Shown here: piece by piece, positions 1-8,279 of the stretch
Position numbering within the stretch: position 1 is the stretch's first letter
Layout of the letters: each line of letters starts with the position of its first letter
Assembly (NCBI GenBank): GCA_019746355.1
Contig: JAIESC010000128.1
Coordinates: forward strand, 1-51,421
DNA: 51,421 nucleotides
DNA from: Xanthobacteraceae bacterium
GTDB lineage: Bacteria; Pseudomonadota; Alphaproteobacteria; Rhizobiales; Xanthobacteraceae
Direction of reading: 5' to 3'
Made by a program: the position numbers and the translations under genes
The notes under the pieces: model-generated
The model's database searches: none
What the model saw: only the letters and a program-made list of their open reading frames with translations
What the model was told of the DNA's origin: nothing

Positions 1-75
1 ACGAACCGCCGTATACGGAACCGTACGTACGGTGGTGTGGGAGGGGGAGGCCGCAAGGCTTTCCCCCTACCCGAT
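1..75 (+). mobile_element. 3' end of a group II intron (domains V and VI)
   Basis: The first 75 bases fold as the last two domains of a bacterial group II intron. Domain V: bases 5-13 pair with 28-36 (one G-U wobble), the CG at 26-27 bulges out, 14-17 pair with 22-25, and 18-21 form the loop. A CGC catalytic triad lies at 7-9. Domain VI: 39-52 pair with 57-72 around a GCAA loop (53-56), leaving A69 unpaired as the branch-point candidate, seven bases from a 3' splice site after T75. The two-base bulge and the branch-A distance are hallmarks of these domains. Domains I-IV and any reverse transcriptase would lie upstream of the window. The intron end is about 225 bases before the recognisable porin sequence. 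Confidence 0.82.
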
Positions 76-300
76 TGCGCGATTTCCACCCGACCGAGAC
101 CATACCGGGAGCGAAATCGCCGCGTTTCGTCAACGCGCGACGCATCAGACGCGATCTTTCCGCGCCGTTCGCCATCAGCCTACCGAGCGGGCACCGGGAG
201 CGCGAACGCAGAGATTTTCTGCGTTTGGCAGCCGCTGCAGAATTTTCTCCAGCGCTGTCAATCGGCACGATGGGCCGCAGCGCGATCATCCGCGGAGTAC

Positions 301-1761
301 GTGAAGGTTTGCTCCCTGTATGGTGCGGGCTTCTTCTACATGCCCGGCACCGATATCTGCATGAAGATCGGCGGCTATGTCCGCTATCAGATGGGCTATG
401 GCGGCGGGAGCATCACCGCCGGTCCGTTCTCGGGCGCCGAAGGCACCAGCACACGCGTTGGCACGCACGACTTCAATCAGCGCGTCCGGGCGATCGCGAC
501 GTTCGACACCCGGCAGCAGACCGCGTACGGCACGCTGCGGACCTACCTGATCCTGGGCTACACCCACGACACCAACGCCAACCAGGGCGCGCCCCTGCCG
601 GCCGGCGCACTGACGCCGCCGTATTTCACGCGCGCCTTCATCCAGATCGCGGGCTTCACCTTCGGCAAGGCGACGTCGTTCTATGATTTCGCCTCGACCG
701 CGGCGGTCGCCTACAACGCCGGCTATCTCGCCGGTTCGGTGGACACCGGCGACACGGGCTGGATCGGCGCGTGGTACACCGCACAACTCGGCAACGGCGT
801 GTCCGCGACCGTCGGCATCGAGCAGAGCCGGGCGGGCAACGTGGTCTATATGAACGGCGTGGCGACGAGTTCCGTGTTCTCCGCGCTGTGGACCCAAGGC
901 GGCTCCTCCCCCGTTAACACCGCCTCCATTTCTAGCCAGGGCGGTGCCGTCAACCAGACCACCGGAATGCCGGACATCACCGGCAACCTCCGCGTCGACC
1001 AGGCCTGGGGCGCGGCGCAGGTGTCTGCAGCAGCCCACCGTGTCGCTGCTTCTTACTATGGTATGGGGACTGGTGGCGGTGTCGCCGGCACTCCCGCCTT
1101 CAACGAGGCTAACGGCCATCCCGACGACAAGTGGGGCTTTGCGATCAGTGGCGGCCTGCGCCTGAATGCGCCGATGATCGGCCCGGGCGACTACTTCCAG
1201 ACCCAGGTGAGCTACACGGAAGGTGCCATCAAGTACGCCTCGTCCTTGGGCGGCGCCGCCGGGTACCAGAACAAGTGGTCAGGCGACCAGTTCGCATTCG
1301 CCCAGCTGACCGATGCGACGTTCAACGGCACCGCCGTCACGAGCACCGGGCTCGACCTGACGACGGCCTGGAGCATGTTCGCGTCTTACGAGCATTTCTG
1401 GACCCCGTCGCTGCGGACGTCGATCTACGGCTCGTACCTTAACGTGTCGTACAATGCGAATGCCACCGCTGCGTTCTGCGCCAGGGTGGCGGCGGTCACC
1501 ACCGGTGGCGGCGGTGCGGGCTGCTCTGCCGACTTCGCGTCGTGGGCCGTCGGCTCGCGCTCGCAGTGGAACATCACCAAGGACCTCTACGTCGGTGTCG
1601 ACGTGATCTACGCCAAGCTCGAGTCGGGTTCGATCGGCTCGTCGGGGGCGTTCATTGCGACCAGCGCCCTGCCTTCCGGCAAGGGGGCAGGCTTCTACCG
1701 CAACTCGGACCAGGATGCGGTCAACGTGACGTGGCGCGTGCATCGCGACTTCATCCCCTGA
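301..1761 (+). CDS. Porin_2-family outer-membrane porin without a signal peptide (probably 5'-truncated)
   Basis: From the codon at 301 the frame encodes a typical alphaproteobacterial Porin_2 beta-barrel. It opens with VKVCSLYGAGFFYMPGTDIC and MKIGGYVRYQ, continues with Gly/aromatic-rich alternating strands, and ends in WRVHRDFIP. Such porins passively transport small solutes across the outer membrane. Family members normally have a signal peptide of about 20 residues ending Ala-x-Ala just before this opening motif. Here the frame stays open upstream to 37 but encodes Arg/Ser/Pro-rich sequence with no hydrophobic segment. The true 5' end therefore seems lost or replaced, and export is doubtful. 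GTG 301 is only the homology limit; ATG 338 is another possible start. A group II intron end lies shortly upstream, and a good terminator follows at 1800. I treat the gene as probably non-functional. Confidence 0.75.
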   Translation: MKVCSLYGAGFFYMPGTDICMKIGGYVRYQMGYGGGSITAGPFSGAEGTSTRVGTHDFNQRVRAIATFDTRQQTAYGTLRTYLILGYTHDTNANQGAPLPAGALTPPYFTRAFIQIAGFTFGKATSFYDFASTAAVAYNAGYLAGSVDTGDTGWIGAWYTAQLGNGVSATVGIEQSRAGNVVYMNGVATSSVFSALWTQGGSSPVNTASISSQGGAVNQTTGMPDITGNLRVDQAWGAAQVSAAAHRVAASYYGMGTGGGVAGTPAFNEANGHPDDKWGFAISGGLRLNAPMIGPGDYFQTQVSYTEGAIKYASSLGGAAGYQNKWSGDQFAFAQLTDATFNGTAVTSTGLDLTTAWSMFASYEHFWTPSLRTSIYGSYLNVSYNANATAAFCARVAAVTTGGGGAGCSADFASWAVGSRSQWNITKDLYVGVDVIYAKLESGSIGSSGAFIATSALPSGKGAGFYRNSDQDAVNVTWRVHRDFIP

Positions 1762-1799
1762 CGTGGGGCTGATGACATCGCGGTTCTCCGCCTGAACCA

Positions 1800-1827
1800 G
1801 ACCCCGGTGGCTTCGGCCGCCGGGGTC
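1800..1827 (+). terminator. Hairpin terminator after the porin gene
   Basis: A 12-bp stem (one G-T pair) is closed by a TTCG tetraloop, 39 bases after the porin stop codon. There is no long T-run, so termination may be partial. It separates the porin from the XRE regulator. Confidence 0.7.
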
Positions 1828-1863
1828 CACCGCTTTGACGCCACTTGAAGTGAGGAGGAGCCC

Positions 1864-2211
1864 ATGGAGGCAACCGTTGTGTCCGTCGCCCGAAGGCCGC
1901 ACCCGGCGCTCGATGACGTTCTTCGGCTCGAGCGCGCCGCCTTTGCCGCCAAGACCCGCGCGGCGCGTGCGGTGCTGGGGCTCAGTCAGGGTCAGTTCGC
2001 CAGACACATCGGCCTGACGCAAAAGTCGGTCCACCGGATCGAGCAGGGCGCGGTGCAGCCCAAGCGCCGGACCGTGCTTAAAATTCAAGGGTTTTGGACT
2101 GAGCGCGGCATTTCGTTCGAGAACCTGCGAAGCGGCGGTTTCCGATTGGCCGTTGATGCCGATGTCCTGCTGCGAAGCCAGGACGACGAGGCACGCCAGC
2201 GTCCGCATTGA
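1864..2211 (+). CDS. XRE-family helix-turn-helix DNA-binding protein
   Basis: A 115-residue protein with one Cro/C1-type helix-turn-helix at about residues 35-75. The core reads ARAVLGLSQGQFARHIGLTQ followed by SVHRIEQGAVQPKRRTVLKI, so the recognition helix and the xxRxExG segment are intact. The ATG at 1864 is preceded by a strong GGAGG ribosome-binding site. There is no sensor or oligomerisation domain, only a short tail, so it is probably a small local regulator. It lies alone between the porin terminator and rlpA. What it controls cannot be told from the sequence; the inverted repeats at 2339 and 2400 are candidate operators. Confidence 0.8.
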   Translation: MEATVVSVARRPHPALDDVLRLERAAFAAKTRAARAVLGLSQGQFARHIGLTQKSVHRIEQGAVQPKRRTVLKIQGFWTERGISFENLRSGGFRLAVDADVLLRSQDDEARQRPH

Positions 2212-2338
2212 CCGTCGCATCGCGGGCTCTTGTCCCTCAGCCCGCAATTAAAGAGTGCTTGCTGCGAGATCGTGCGAACACCGGACACCGGACCGGACTC
2301 CGCATTCCCCTTCGGCCCGGCCCCGGCGCCCCATTCAC

Positions 2339-2357
2339 GGTAAAGTGGTCGTTTACC
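2339..2357. promoter_or_regulatory. Inverted repeat GGTAAA-N7-TTTACC upstream of rlpA
   Basis: Perfect six-base arms separated by seven bases, about 120 bases upstream of rlpA and downstream of the XRE gene. It could bind a dimeric regulator, possibly the neighbouring XRE protein. The assignment is inference only. Confidence 0.3.
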
Positions 2358-2365
2358 ATACGACC

Positions 2366-2386
2366 GCCGGCCCTATTTCGGCCGGC
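2366..2386 (+). terminator. Possible hairpin terminator after the XRE gene
   Basis: Perfect seven-base GC arms (GCCGGCC / GGCCGGC) with a seven-base loop, about 155 bases after the XRE stop. There is no T-run, so this is a weak call. Confidence 0.35.
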
Positions 2387-2399
2387 TTCAGGCCGCGGT

Positions 2400-2411
2400 A
2401 TTGTTAACAAT
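2400..2411. promoter_or_regulatory. Palindrome ATTGTTAACAAT upstream of rlpA
   Basis: A perfect 12-base AT-rich palindrome about 70 bases before the rlpA start, in an otherwise GC-rich region. It is placed where an operator or promoter element would be expected. No factor can be named. Confidence 0.3.
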
Positions 2412-2479
2412 TGGATGAGAAGAGGGGTGGCAGCCAAGGTGGGCTGCCAGGGGCCGGTGTCCGGCGTATTGGGGACGGC

Positions 2480-3466
2480 ATGGGGCTGAGCGGCATTGGG
2501 GCGACACTGAGCGCGGTCGCGCGGATCGGAGCGGTGGGGGGCAGTTGTCTCGCCCTGGCCCATTGCGGCGGTCCGGTTTCCAGCAAGGTCGATCCGAAAT
2601 ACGGCGTATCCGCCAGTCCGCGAGTCGTTCAGTTGGGCGAGCCGGTGCCCAAGGGCGGCGGCACGTATCGCGTCGGCAAGCCCTACGTGGTCGGCGGGCA
2701 GACCTACAGCCCGGAGGAAAATACATCGTACAGCGCCGAGGGCATTGCCTCCTGGTATGGCGACGATTTCCACGGCCGCCGGACCGCCAATGGCGAAATC
2801 TACGACATGCAGTCGATCTCGGCGGCACACCCGACGCTGCCGATCCCGAGCTATGCCCGCGTGACCAATCTTTCCAACCAGCGCTCGATCATCGTGCGGG
2901 TGAACGATCGCGGTCCGTACCACGCCGGACGTCTGATCGACCTGTCGGCGCGAACGGCGCGGCTGCTTGGCTTCCAGGACCACGGTACGGCCCGTGTGCG
3001 GGTGGACTATGTCGGCCGCGCGTCGCTTGCGGGCTCCGACGACACGCGGCTGGAGGCGACGCTTCGGCGCGGCACGCCCGCGCCGGGCCCTGCGGAGATC
3101 AAGCTTGCCGCCTCGCAGGCATTTGCCGTTCGATCCGAAGCCTCAGCCGTTCGCGGCACCGTGCCGACCCCGGTCGAGCGCCCGTTCGAACTCGGGCACG
3201 ATCAGGGCTCGGCTCGCGTCGCCGGACGCGCGAACGCACAAGCAAATGCACGAGCCGTGGCCACGGTCGAGCGAGTTCCGATCGCTCCGGTGGCAGCCCC
3301 ATCGCGGCAGGTCCTGGCACAGATGAAACCCGGCGAACGGGCAAATTTTGACGCACGATTTGCGCCGGCCAATGCCGGGCCAGCCATGCCGGATCGGGGC
3401 GGACCAGTGTCGGCCTATGCCGCGCCGTCTCAAGGGGCGGTGATGAGCGGCCGCGGGCTCTATTGA
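2480..3466 (+). CDS. rlpA: RlpA-family septal-ring lytic transglycosylase / lipoprotein
   Basis: RlpA proteins are envelope enzymes with a double-psi beta-barrel. In studied members they cleave denuded peptidoglycan glycan strands at the division septum. The barrel spans about residues 85-185 from ATG 2480, with the diagnostic ASWYGDDFHGRRTANGEIYD and RVNDRGPYHAGRLIDLS motifs. The start at 2480 places a short hydrophobic leader before a Cys near residue 29, which could be a lipoprotein Cys, although His precedes it and the lipobox is imperfect. The frame is open further upstream to 2411 without signal character. The C-terminal third is Ala/Arg/Pro-rich and shows no clear SPOR domain, unlike Escherichia coli RlpA. 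It is followed by the D,D-carboxypeptidase gene, which fits cell-wall work. Confidence 0.88.
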   Translation: MGLSGIGATLSAVARIGAVGGSCLALAHCGGPVSSKVDPKYGVSASPRVVQLGEPVPKGGGTYRVGKPYVVGGQTYSPEENTSYSAEGIASWYGDDFHGRRTANGEIYDMQSISAAHPTLPIPSYARVTNLSNQRSIIVRVNDRGPYHAGRLIDLSARTARLLGFQDHGTARVRVDYVGRASLAGSDDTRLEATLRRGTPAPGPAEIKLAASQAFAVRSEASAVRGTVPTPVERPFELGHDQGSARVAGRANAQANARAVATVERVPIAPVAAPSRQVLAQMKPGERANFDARFAPANAGPAMPDRGGPVSAYAAPSQGAVMSGRGLY

Positions 3467-3616
3467 TTGAGCGGAAGCCGGCGATTCGGCCGATGACATC
3501 GCCATTTTAAAGCCACCGAAGGCTTGCTAAGCATAGGCTGATGCAGGGCGCGCGGGCGTTCGCGGACATCTTATTGGCCCGGCCAGCGCACAGATTTGCG
3601 GCATCGGGAGTGCGGC

Positions 3617-4792
3617 ATGCGGCGATTTTGGCGGATGATGCTGGCCGCGGCGGGCCTGTGGGCCGTGCCCTGCGCGCCTTCAAGCGCAGCACCACCGCAC
3701 ACGGCCGCGCCGCACGCCATCCTGGTCGAGGCCGAAACCGGCTCGGTGCTGTTTGAGAAGGGCGCCGACGCGCTGGTGGCGCCGGCGAGCATTGCCAAGC
3801 TCATGACCCTCAACGTGGCGTTCGAGCAGATCGAGCTCGGCAACATCAAGCTGACCGATGCCTTCGTCATCAGCGAGAACGCCTGGCGCAAGGGCGGGGC
3901 GGTGTCGAGCGGATCGACGATGTATGCCGCGATCCACAGCCGGGTGAAGGTCGAGGATCTGCTGAAGGGCGTCATCATCCAGTCCGCCAACGACGGCTGC
4001 ATCGCGCTGGCCGAGGGCATCGCCGGCAATGAGGCGTCGTTCGTCCGCATGATGAACGACCGCGCGCGCGAGCTCGGCCTCACCAAATCGAACTTCACCA
4101 ATGTGGACGGTCTGCCCGATCCGAAGATGCGCGTCACCGCGCGCGAAATGGCGATGATCGCCCGGCACATCGTCAACGCGTATCCCGAATACTACAAGTG
4201 GTTCGGCGAGCGCGAGTTCACCTGGAACAAGATCCGGCAGCAGAACCGTAATCCGTTGCTCGGCACGGTCGAGGGTGCCGACGGCATGAAAACCGGCTTC
4301 ACCAACGAGGCCGGGTACAACCTGGTCGGGTCTGCCACGCGCAACGGGCTGCGCCTGATCGTCGTCGTCACCGGCTTGAAGAACGCCAAGGAGCGCGCCG
4401 ACGAGGCCAAGAAGCTCCTGGACTACGGGTTCCGGGAGTTCGACGCCCGTATCCTGTTCGCGGAAAATCAGATCCTCGCCGAAGCCAAGGTCTATGGCGG
4501 CGCGCAGGGCAAGGTTCCGGTCACCGCCAGGAACCAGATCAAGCTGATGGTCCCTCGGAACGTCAGCGAGCGCATTTCGGCAAAGATGGTCTATGTCGGA
4601 CCGGTCCGCGCTCCGGTCCGCGAGGGCCAGCCGATCGGCCATCTCCAGGTTTCGCGCGGCGACACCAAGGTGCTGGAGGTGCCGCTGCAGGCCACCGAAA
4701 GCGTCGAGGTCGGTTCCGTGTCCCAGCGCGCCTTCGATGCGGCCACGGAACTTGTGGTCAACATGTTCCGTTCGGCAGCCAAGCGATTGTAA
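3617..4792 (+). CDS. D-alanyl-D-alanine carboxypeptidase (low-molecular-mass PBP, DacA/DacC type)
   Basis: A serine peptidase of family S11 that removes the terminal D-Ala from peptidoglycan pentapeptides in the periplasm. From ATG 3617 there is a signal peptide (Arg-rich start, hydrophobic core, cleavage near the Ala at 25). All three penicillin-binding motifs follow: SIAK (Ser58-Lys61, nucleophile and base), SAN (123-125) and KTG (225-227). A C-terminal PBP5-like beta domain occupies about 285-380, and the end could form the usual amphipathic membrane anchor. The start is chosen because GGGAG lies seven bases upstream; an ATG at 3596 would put extra residues before the signal peptide. It sits between rlpA and tmk. 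Confidence 0.93.
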   Translation: MRRFWRMMLAAAGLWAVPCAPSSAAPPHTAAPHAILVEAETGSVLFEKGADALVAPASIAKLMTLNVAFEQIELGNIKLTDAFVISENAWRKGGAVSSGSTMYAAIHSRVKVEDLLKGVIIQSANDGCIALAEGIAGNEASFVRMMNDRARELGLTKSNFTNVDGLPDPKMRVTAREMAMIARHIVNAYPEYYKWFGEREFTWNKIRQQNRNPLLGTVEGADGMKTGFTNEAGYNLVGSATRNGLRLIVVVTGLKNAKERADEAKKLLDYGFREFDARILFAENQILAEAKVYGGAQGKVPVTARNQIKLMVPRNVSERISAKMVYVGPVRAPVREGQPIGHLQVSRGDTKVLEVPLQATESVEVGSVSQRAFDAATELVVNMFRSAAKRL

Positions 4793-4853
4793 CAACCGGC
4801 TGCGACAAGCGAATATTTGCAAGCGGGTCATTCGTCCCGTCTGGATCGGACTT

Positions 4854-5522
4854 ATGCGCGGACGCTTCATCACCTTCGAGGGCGGCGAGGGCACCGGGAA
4901 ATCCACGCACGCGGCCCTGCTCGCGTCGCGGATCAAGGCGTTCGGCATCAGCACGCTGCTGACGCGGGAACCGGGTGGATCGCCCGGCGCCGAGGTGATG
5001 CGCTACGTCCTGCTGTCGGGAGCCGTGCGGCCGCTCGGACCCAATGCCGAGGCCGTGGTGTTTGCTGCCGCCCGCGACGATCATCTTACCACGCTGATCC
5101 GGCCGTCACTCGAGCAGGGCAAATGGGTGATCTGCGACCGCTTCGCGGATTCAACCCGCGTCTATCAGGGTGTGGCCGGCAAGGTCGATCCGATGGCGAT
5201 CCGGGCGATGGAGCGCATCATCGTCGGCGACACCAAGCCCGATCTCACCTTTATCCTCGACGTGCCGGCGAAGGAGGGCATGAAGCGTGCGGCCGCCCGC
5301 CGCGGCAAGGACGGCGCCGACCGTTTCGAGGCGGAGGCGCTGGCGTTCCACGAAAAGCTTCGCGACGGGTTCCTCACCTTGGCCGCGAACGAGCCGGGCC
5401 GCTGCGTGCTGATCGATGCGACGCTGCCGAAGGAGGAGGTGTCCGAGCAGATCTGGCGCGTGGTGTCCAAGCGCCTCGATCCGGCGACCGCGCCGATCGC
5501 CTTCGAGGACGTGGCGAGCTAG
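4854..5522 (+). CDS. tmk: Thymidylate kinase
   Basis: Phosphorylates dTMP to dTDP with ATP, an essential step of dTTP supply. The 222-residue protein from ATG 4854 has the P-loop GGEGTGKST near residue 10. It also has the DR-containing motif (ICDRFADST, about 92-100) and the lid region RRGKDGADRFE (about 150). Length is normal for the family. The frame is open far upstream, overlapping the carboxypeptidase gene, but homology starts at MRGRFITFEGG. holB follows after 23 bases, a linkage widespread in bacteria. Confidence 0.96.
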   Translation: MRGRFITFEGGEGTGKSTHAALLASRIKAFGISTLLTREPGGSPGAEVMRYVLLSGAVRPLGPNAEAVVFAAARDDHLTTLIRPSLEQGKWVICDRFADSTRVYQGVAGKVDPMAIRAMERIIVGDTKPDLTFILDVPAKEGMKRAAARRGKDGADRFEAEALAFHEKLRDGFLTLAANEPGRCVLIDATLPKEEVSEQIWRVVSKRLDPATAPIAFEDVAS

Positions 5523-5545
5523 GCGCGGCGCAAGAGGTCCAACAT

Positions 5546-6583
5546 ATGTGTCCCGCCCGAGTGAGCGACGACGAGCCGCCGCATCCACGCGAAACATCTG
5601 TGCTGTTCGGCCTTGCCGAGGCCGAGCAGGCGCTGCTGGAAGCCTATCGCGGCGGCCGCATTCCGCACGCCTGGTTGATTGGCGGCGAAGGTGGCATCGG
5701 CAAGGCGACACTCGCCTATCGTCTGGCGCGCTTCGTATTGGCGAATCCTGATCCCGACCAGCCGACCGTTCAGAAAGCCACGTCGCTCGCTGTCCCACCG
5801 GATCATCCCACGGCGCGGCGGATCGCCGGCCAGGCGCACAGCGATCTCCTGGTGCTGGAACGGGTCGTCAACGAGAAGACCGGCAAGCTGTTTACGGAAA
5901 CGCGGGTCGACCAGGTGCGCGAGAGCGTGTCGTTTTTCGGTTCGACGGCAGGCGAGGGCGGCTGGCGTGTCGCCATCGTTGATCCGATCGAGGATTTGAA
6001 CAAATACGGCATCAACGCCCTGCTCAAGGTTCTGGAAGAGCCGCCACAGCGCGCGCTTCTGCTGCTGATCACCGATGCGCCCGGCCGCGTGCTGCCGACC
6101 ATCCGCTCGCGCTGCCGCACGCTGATCCTGAGGCCGCTCGCGGCCGACGACGTGGCGCGGGCTGCCGCCGCCGCTCTTGGCGAAAAGAACATCACCGACG
6201 AAATCCGGACTGCCGCCGAGGCCTCGGACGGCTCGGTCGGGCGCGCGCTGAGGCTGCTCGAAGGCGATGCGCTCGACTTGCGCAGGCATATGCTCACCGC
6301 GCTCGGGCGTCTGCCCGAGCTCGATCCATCGGCGTTGCACGCCCTGGGCGACGAAATCGCCGGCACCGAGGCCGAGACGCTTGCGGCCTTCATGGACACG
6401 GTGAACGCCTGGCTCGGCGAGCGTCTGAAGAATGGCTCGCAGGAGCCGAGACGGCTCGCCCGCATCGCCGATGTCTGGACCAGCGTGAACAAGGCCGGGC
6501 GCGAGGCCGAGGAGTACAACCTCGACCGCAAGCCCTTGGTGTTCTCCGTCTTCGGACAGCTCGCGGACGCCGCGCGCGCCTGA
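5546..6583 (+). CDS. holB: DNA polymerase III subunit delta' (clamp loader)
   Basis: The delta' subunit is an AAA+-fold member of the clamp-loader complex that opens and loads the beta clamp. The 345-residue protein from ATG 5546 (AGAGG ribosome-binding site) has HAWLIGGEGGIGKATLAYRL as its P-loop-like segment (residues 40-59). It also has the NALLKVLEEPP and TIRSRCRTL motifs typical of HolB/DnaX proteins. The much longer frame upstream is a shadow over tmk. tmk lies directly before it. The gene that follows is a monooxygenase rather than metG, so the usual holB-metG adjacency seems interrupted. Confidence 0.94.
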   Translation: MCPARVSDDEPPHPRETSVLFGLAEAEQALLEAYRGGRIPHAWLIGGEGGIGKATLAYRLARFVLANPDPDQPTVQKATSLAVPPDHPTARRIAGQAHSDLLVLERVVNEKTGKLFTETRVDQVRESVSFFGSTAGEGGWRVAIVDPIEDLNKYGINALLKVLEEPPQRALLLLITDAPGRVLPTIRSRCRTLILRPLAADDVARAAAAALGEKNITDEIRTAAEASDGSVGRALRLLEGDALDLRRHMLTALGRLPELDPSALHALGDEIAGTEAETLAAFMDTVNAWLGERLKNGSQEPRRLARIADVWTSVNKAGREAEEYNLDRKPLVFSVFGQLADAARA

Positions 6584-6606
6584 CCGCTGTCCGGCACACA
6601 ACAGCC

Positions 6607-8226
6607 ATGACCCGCAAGGTGCCGGTGCTGATCGTGGGGGGCGGGCCGGTTGGTCTGGCGCTCGCGGGCGAACTCGGCTGGCGCGGCATCGGCTGCGAGC
6701 TGATCGAGCAGACGGACGGCGCGATCGCCTCGCCGAAAATGAACGAGGTGAACGCCCGCTCGATGGAGATTTGCCGCCGCTGGGGCATCGCCGACAAGGT
6801 TTTCAATTGCCCGTTTCCGGCGGACTGGCCGCTCGACGTGGTGTTCGTCACGAGCCTTGCGGGCTACGAGTTGAGCCGCCTGCTGCGACCCGGTCGCAGC
6901 GGCCAAAGCCTGCCGCCCGAGAGCCCGCACCGGATGCAGGCCTGCTCGCAGATTTGGTTCGATCCGATCCTGCGCGAATTCGCCGGCGGCTTTCCCGCTG
7001 TGCGCTTGCGCCACCGTGTCCGTCTCGAGAGCTTCGAGCAGAACAATGGCGGCGTGCTTGCCAGATTGACGGAGCTTGCCAGCGGCAAGACCGAAGAGCT
7101 CGAAGCCGAGTATCTCGTCGGCTGCGATGGTGCCGGCAGTTTCGTGCGCCGAAGCCTCCGTATCGAGCTCGAAGGGCAGGGAACCATCGGCCATCCGATC
7201 AATCTGTTCTTCCGCGCATCGAACCTCGTCGCGCGTTGCGGCAAGCGCCCGGCGACGTTCTTTCTCGGCATCGACGAAACCGGACTGTGGGGCAGCCTCC
7301 GCATCATCGATCCGGTGAATGGGCTGTGGCGGCTGATGATCGACTCCACGGACGGCTCCGCGACACCGGACACAGTGGACCGGGCGTTCTATCTGCGCCG
7401 CGCGCTGGGCGGCGATTTCCCGGTCGAGTGGGTCGACGTGAACATCTGGCGGCGGCGCAGCGCGCTCGCCGAACGCTACGGGCGCGGCCGGGTGTTTCTG
7501 GCCGGCGATGCCGTTCACCAGCTTTCGCCGACCGGCGGCATGGGCATGAATACCGGCGTCGCCGATGCGGCCGACCTCGGCTGGAAGCTCGCCGCCGTGC
7601 TGCAGGGCTGGGGCGGGCCGGGGCTGCTCGAAAGCTACGATGCCGAGCGCCGGCCGGTCGGAGCGCGGGCGGTGCGAATGGCGACTTATTTCTACAAGAA
7701 CAGCGAGAACTTCCCGAAAGGCAATCCGGCGCTGATCGAGAACAGCGAGCGGGGCACGCGCCTTCGTGCCGAGGTGGGCGAGCAGTTGCTGCGCGCCATC
7801 GGCCCGGAGTTCCGCACTGTCGGATTGCAACTGGGCTATCGTTACGAGAATTCGCCCATCTGCGTGGGCGACGGCACCGCCTCACCGCCGGACGACCCGG
7901 CCGACTACACGCCTTCCGCGCGCCCGGGCTCGCGGGCGCCCCACATGTTCCTGCGTGACGGGCGCTCGATCCTCGATCTCCATGGGCGCGGGTTTACCCT
8001 GCTGCGGTTTCCTGGTGCGCCCGATCCTTCCGCGATTACCGCCGCTGCGCAGGCTCGCGGCGTCCCGTTGTCCGTCGCGGTGGTGGACGAGCCCGAGGCA
8101 GCCGCGCTGTACCAGCGCAAGTTGGTTCTGGTACGGCCCGATGGGCACGTGGCCTGGCGGGCGGATACAGCGCCGGCGGACGCCATGGCGCTGATCGACC
8201 GGGTCCGGGGAGCAGGTGGGCCGTGA
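6607..8226 (+). CDS. FAD-dependent aromatic-ring-type monooxygenase (UbiH/MhpA superfamily)
   Basis: A 539-residue class A flavoprotein monooxygenase. The N-terminal Rossmann fold has VGGGPVGLALAGELGWRG (residues 9-26). The DG motif region reads YLVGCDGAGSFVRRSL (about 171-186), and the second FAD motif is FLAGDAVHQLSPTGGMGMNT (about 298-317). The last 120 residues resemble the thioredoxin-like tail of MhpA/PheA-type hydroxylases. Relatives use NAD(P)H and O2 to hydroxylate phenolic or polyketide rings; the substrate here cannot be inferred. It starts 23 bases after holB and ends about 50 bases before metG, in the same direction, so it may be co-transcribed with housekeeping genes although unrelated to them. 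Probably a later insertion. Confidence 0.88.
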   Translation: MTRKVPVLIVGGGPVGLALAGELGWRGIGCELIEQTDGAIASPKMNEVNARSMEICRRWGIADKVFNCPFPADWPLDVVFVTSLAGYELSRLLRPGRSGQSLPPESPHRMQACSQIWFDPILREFAGGFPAVRLRHRVRLESFEQNNGGVLARLTELASGKTEELEAEYLVGCDGAGSFVRRSLRIELEGQGTIGHPINLFFRASNLVARCGKRPATFFLGIDETGLWGSLRIIDPVNGLWRLMIDSTDGSATPDTVDRAFYLRRALGGDFPVEWVDVNIWRRRSALAERYGRGRVFLAGDAVHQLSPTGGMGMNTGVADAADLGWKLAAVLQGWGGPGLLESYDAERRPVGARAVRMATYFYKNSENFPKGNPALIENSERGTRLRAEVGEQLLRAIGPEFRTVGLQLGYRYENSPICVGDGTASPPDDPADYTPSARPGSRAPHMFLRDGRSILDLHGRGFTLLRFPGAPDPSAITAAAQARGVPLSVAVVDEPEAAALYQRKLVLVRPDGHVAWRADTAPADAMALIDRVRGAGGP

Positions 8227-8279
8227 ATGCGCCGCTGGCGGTTGCCGTTCGGGCATCCGGTTGATACCTACGGGGCCGC

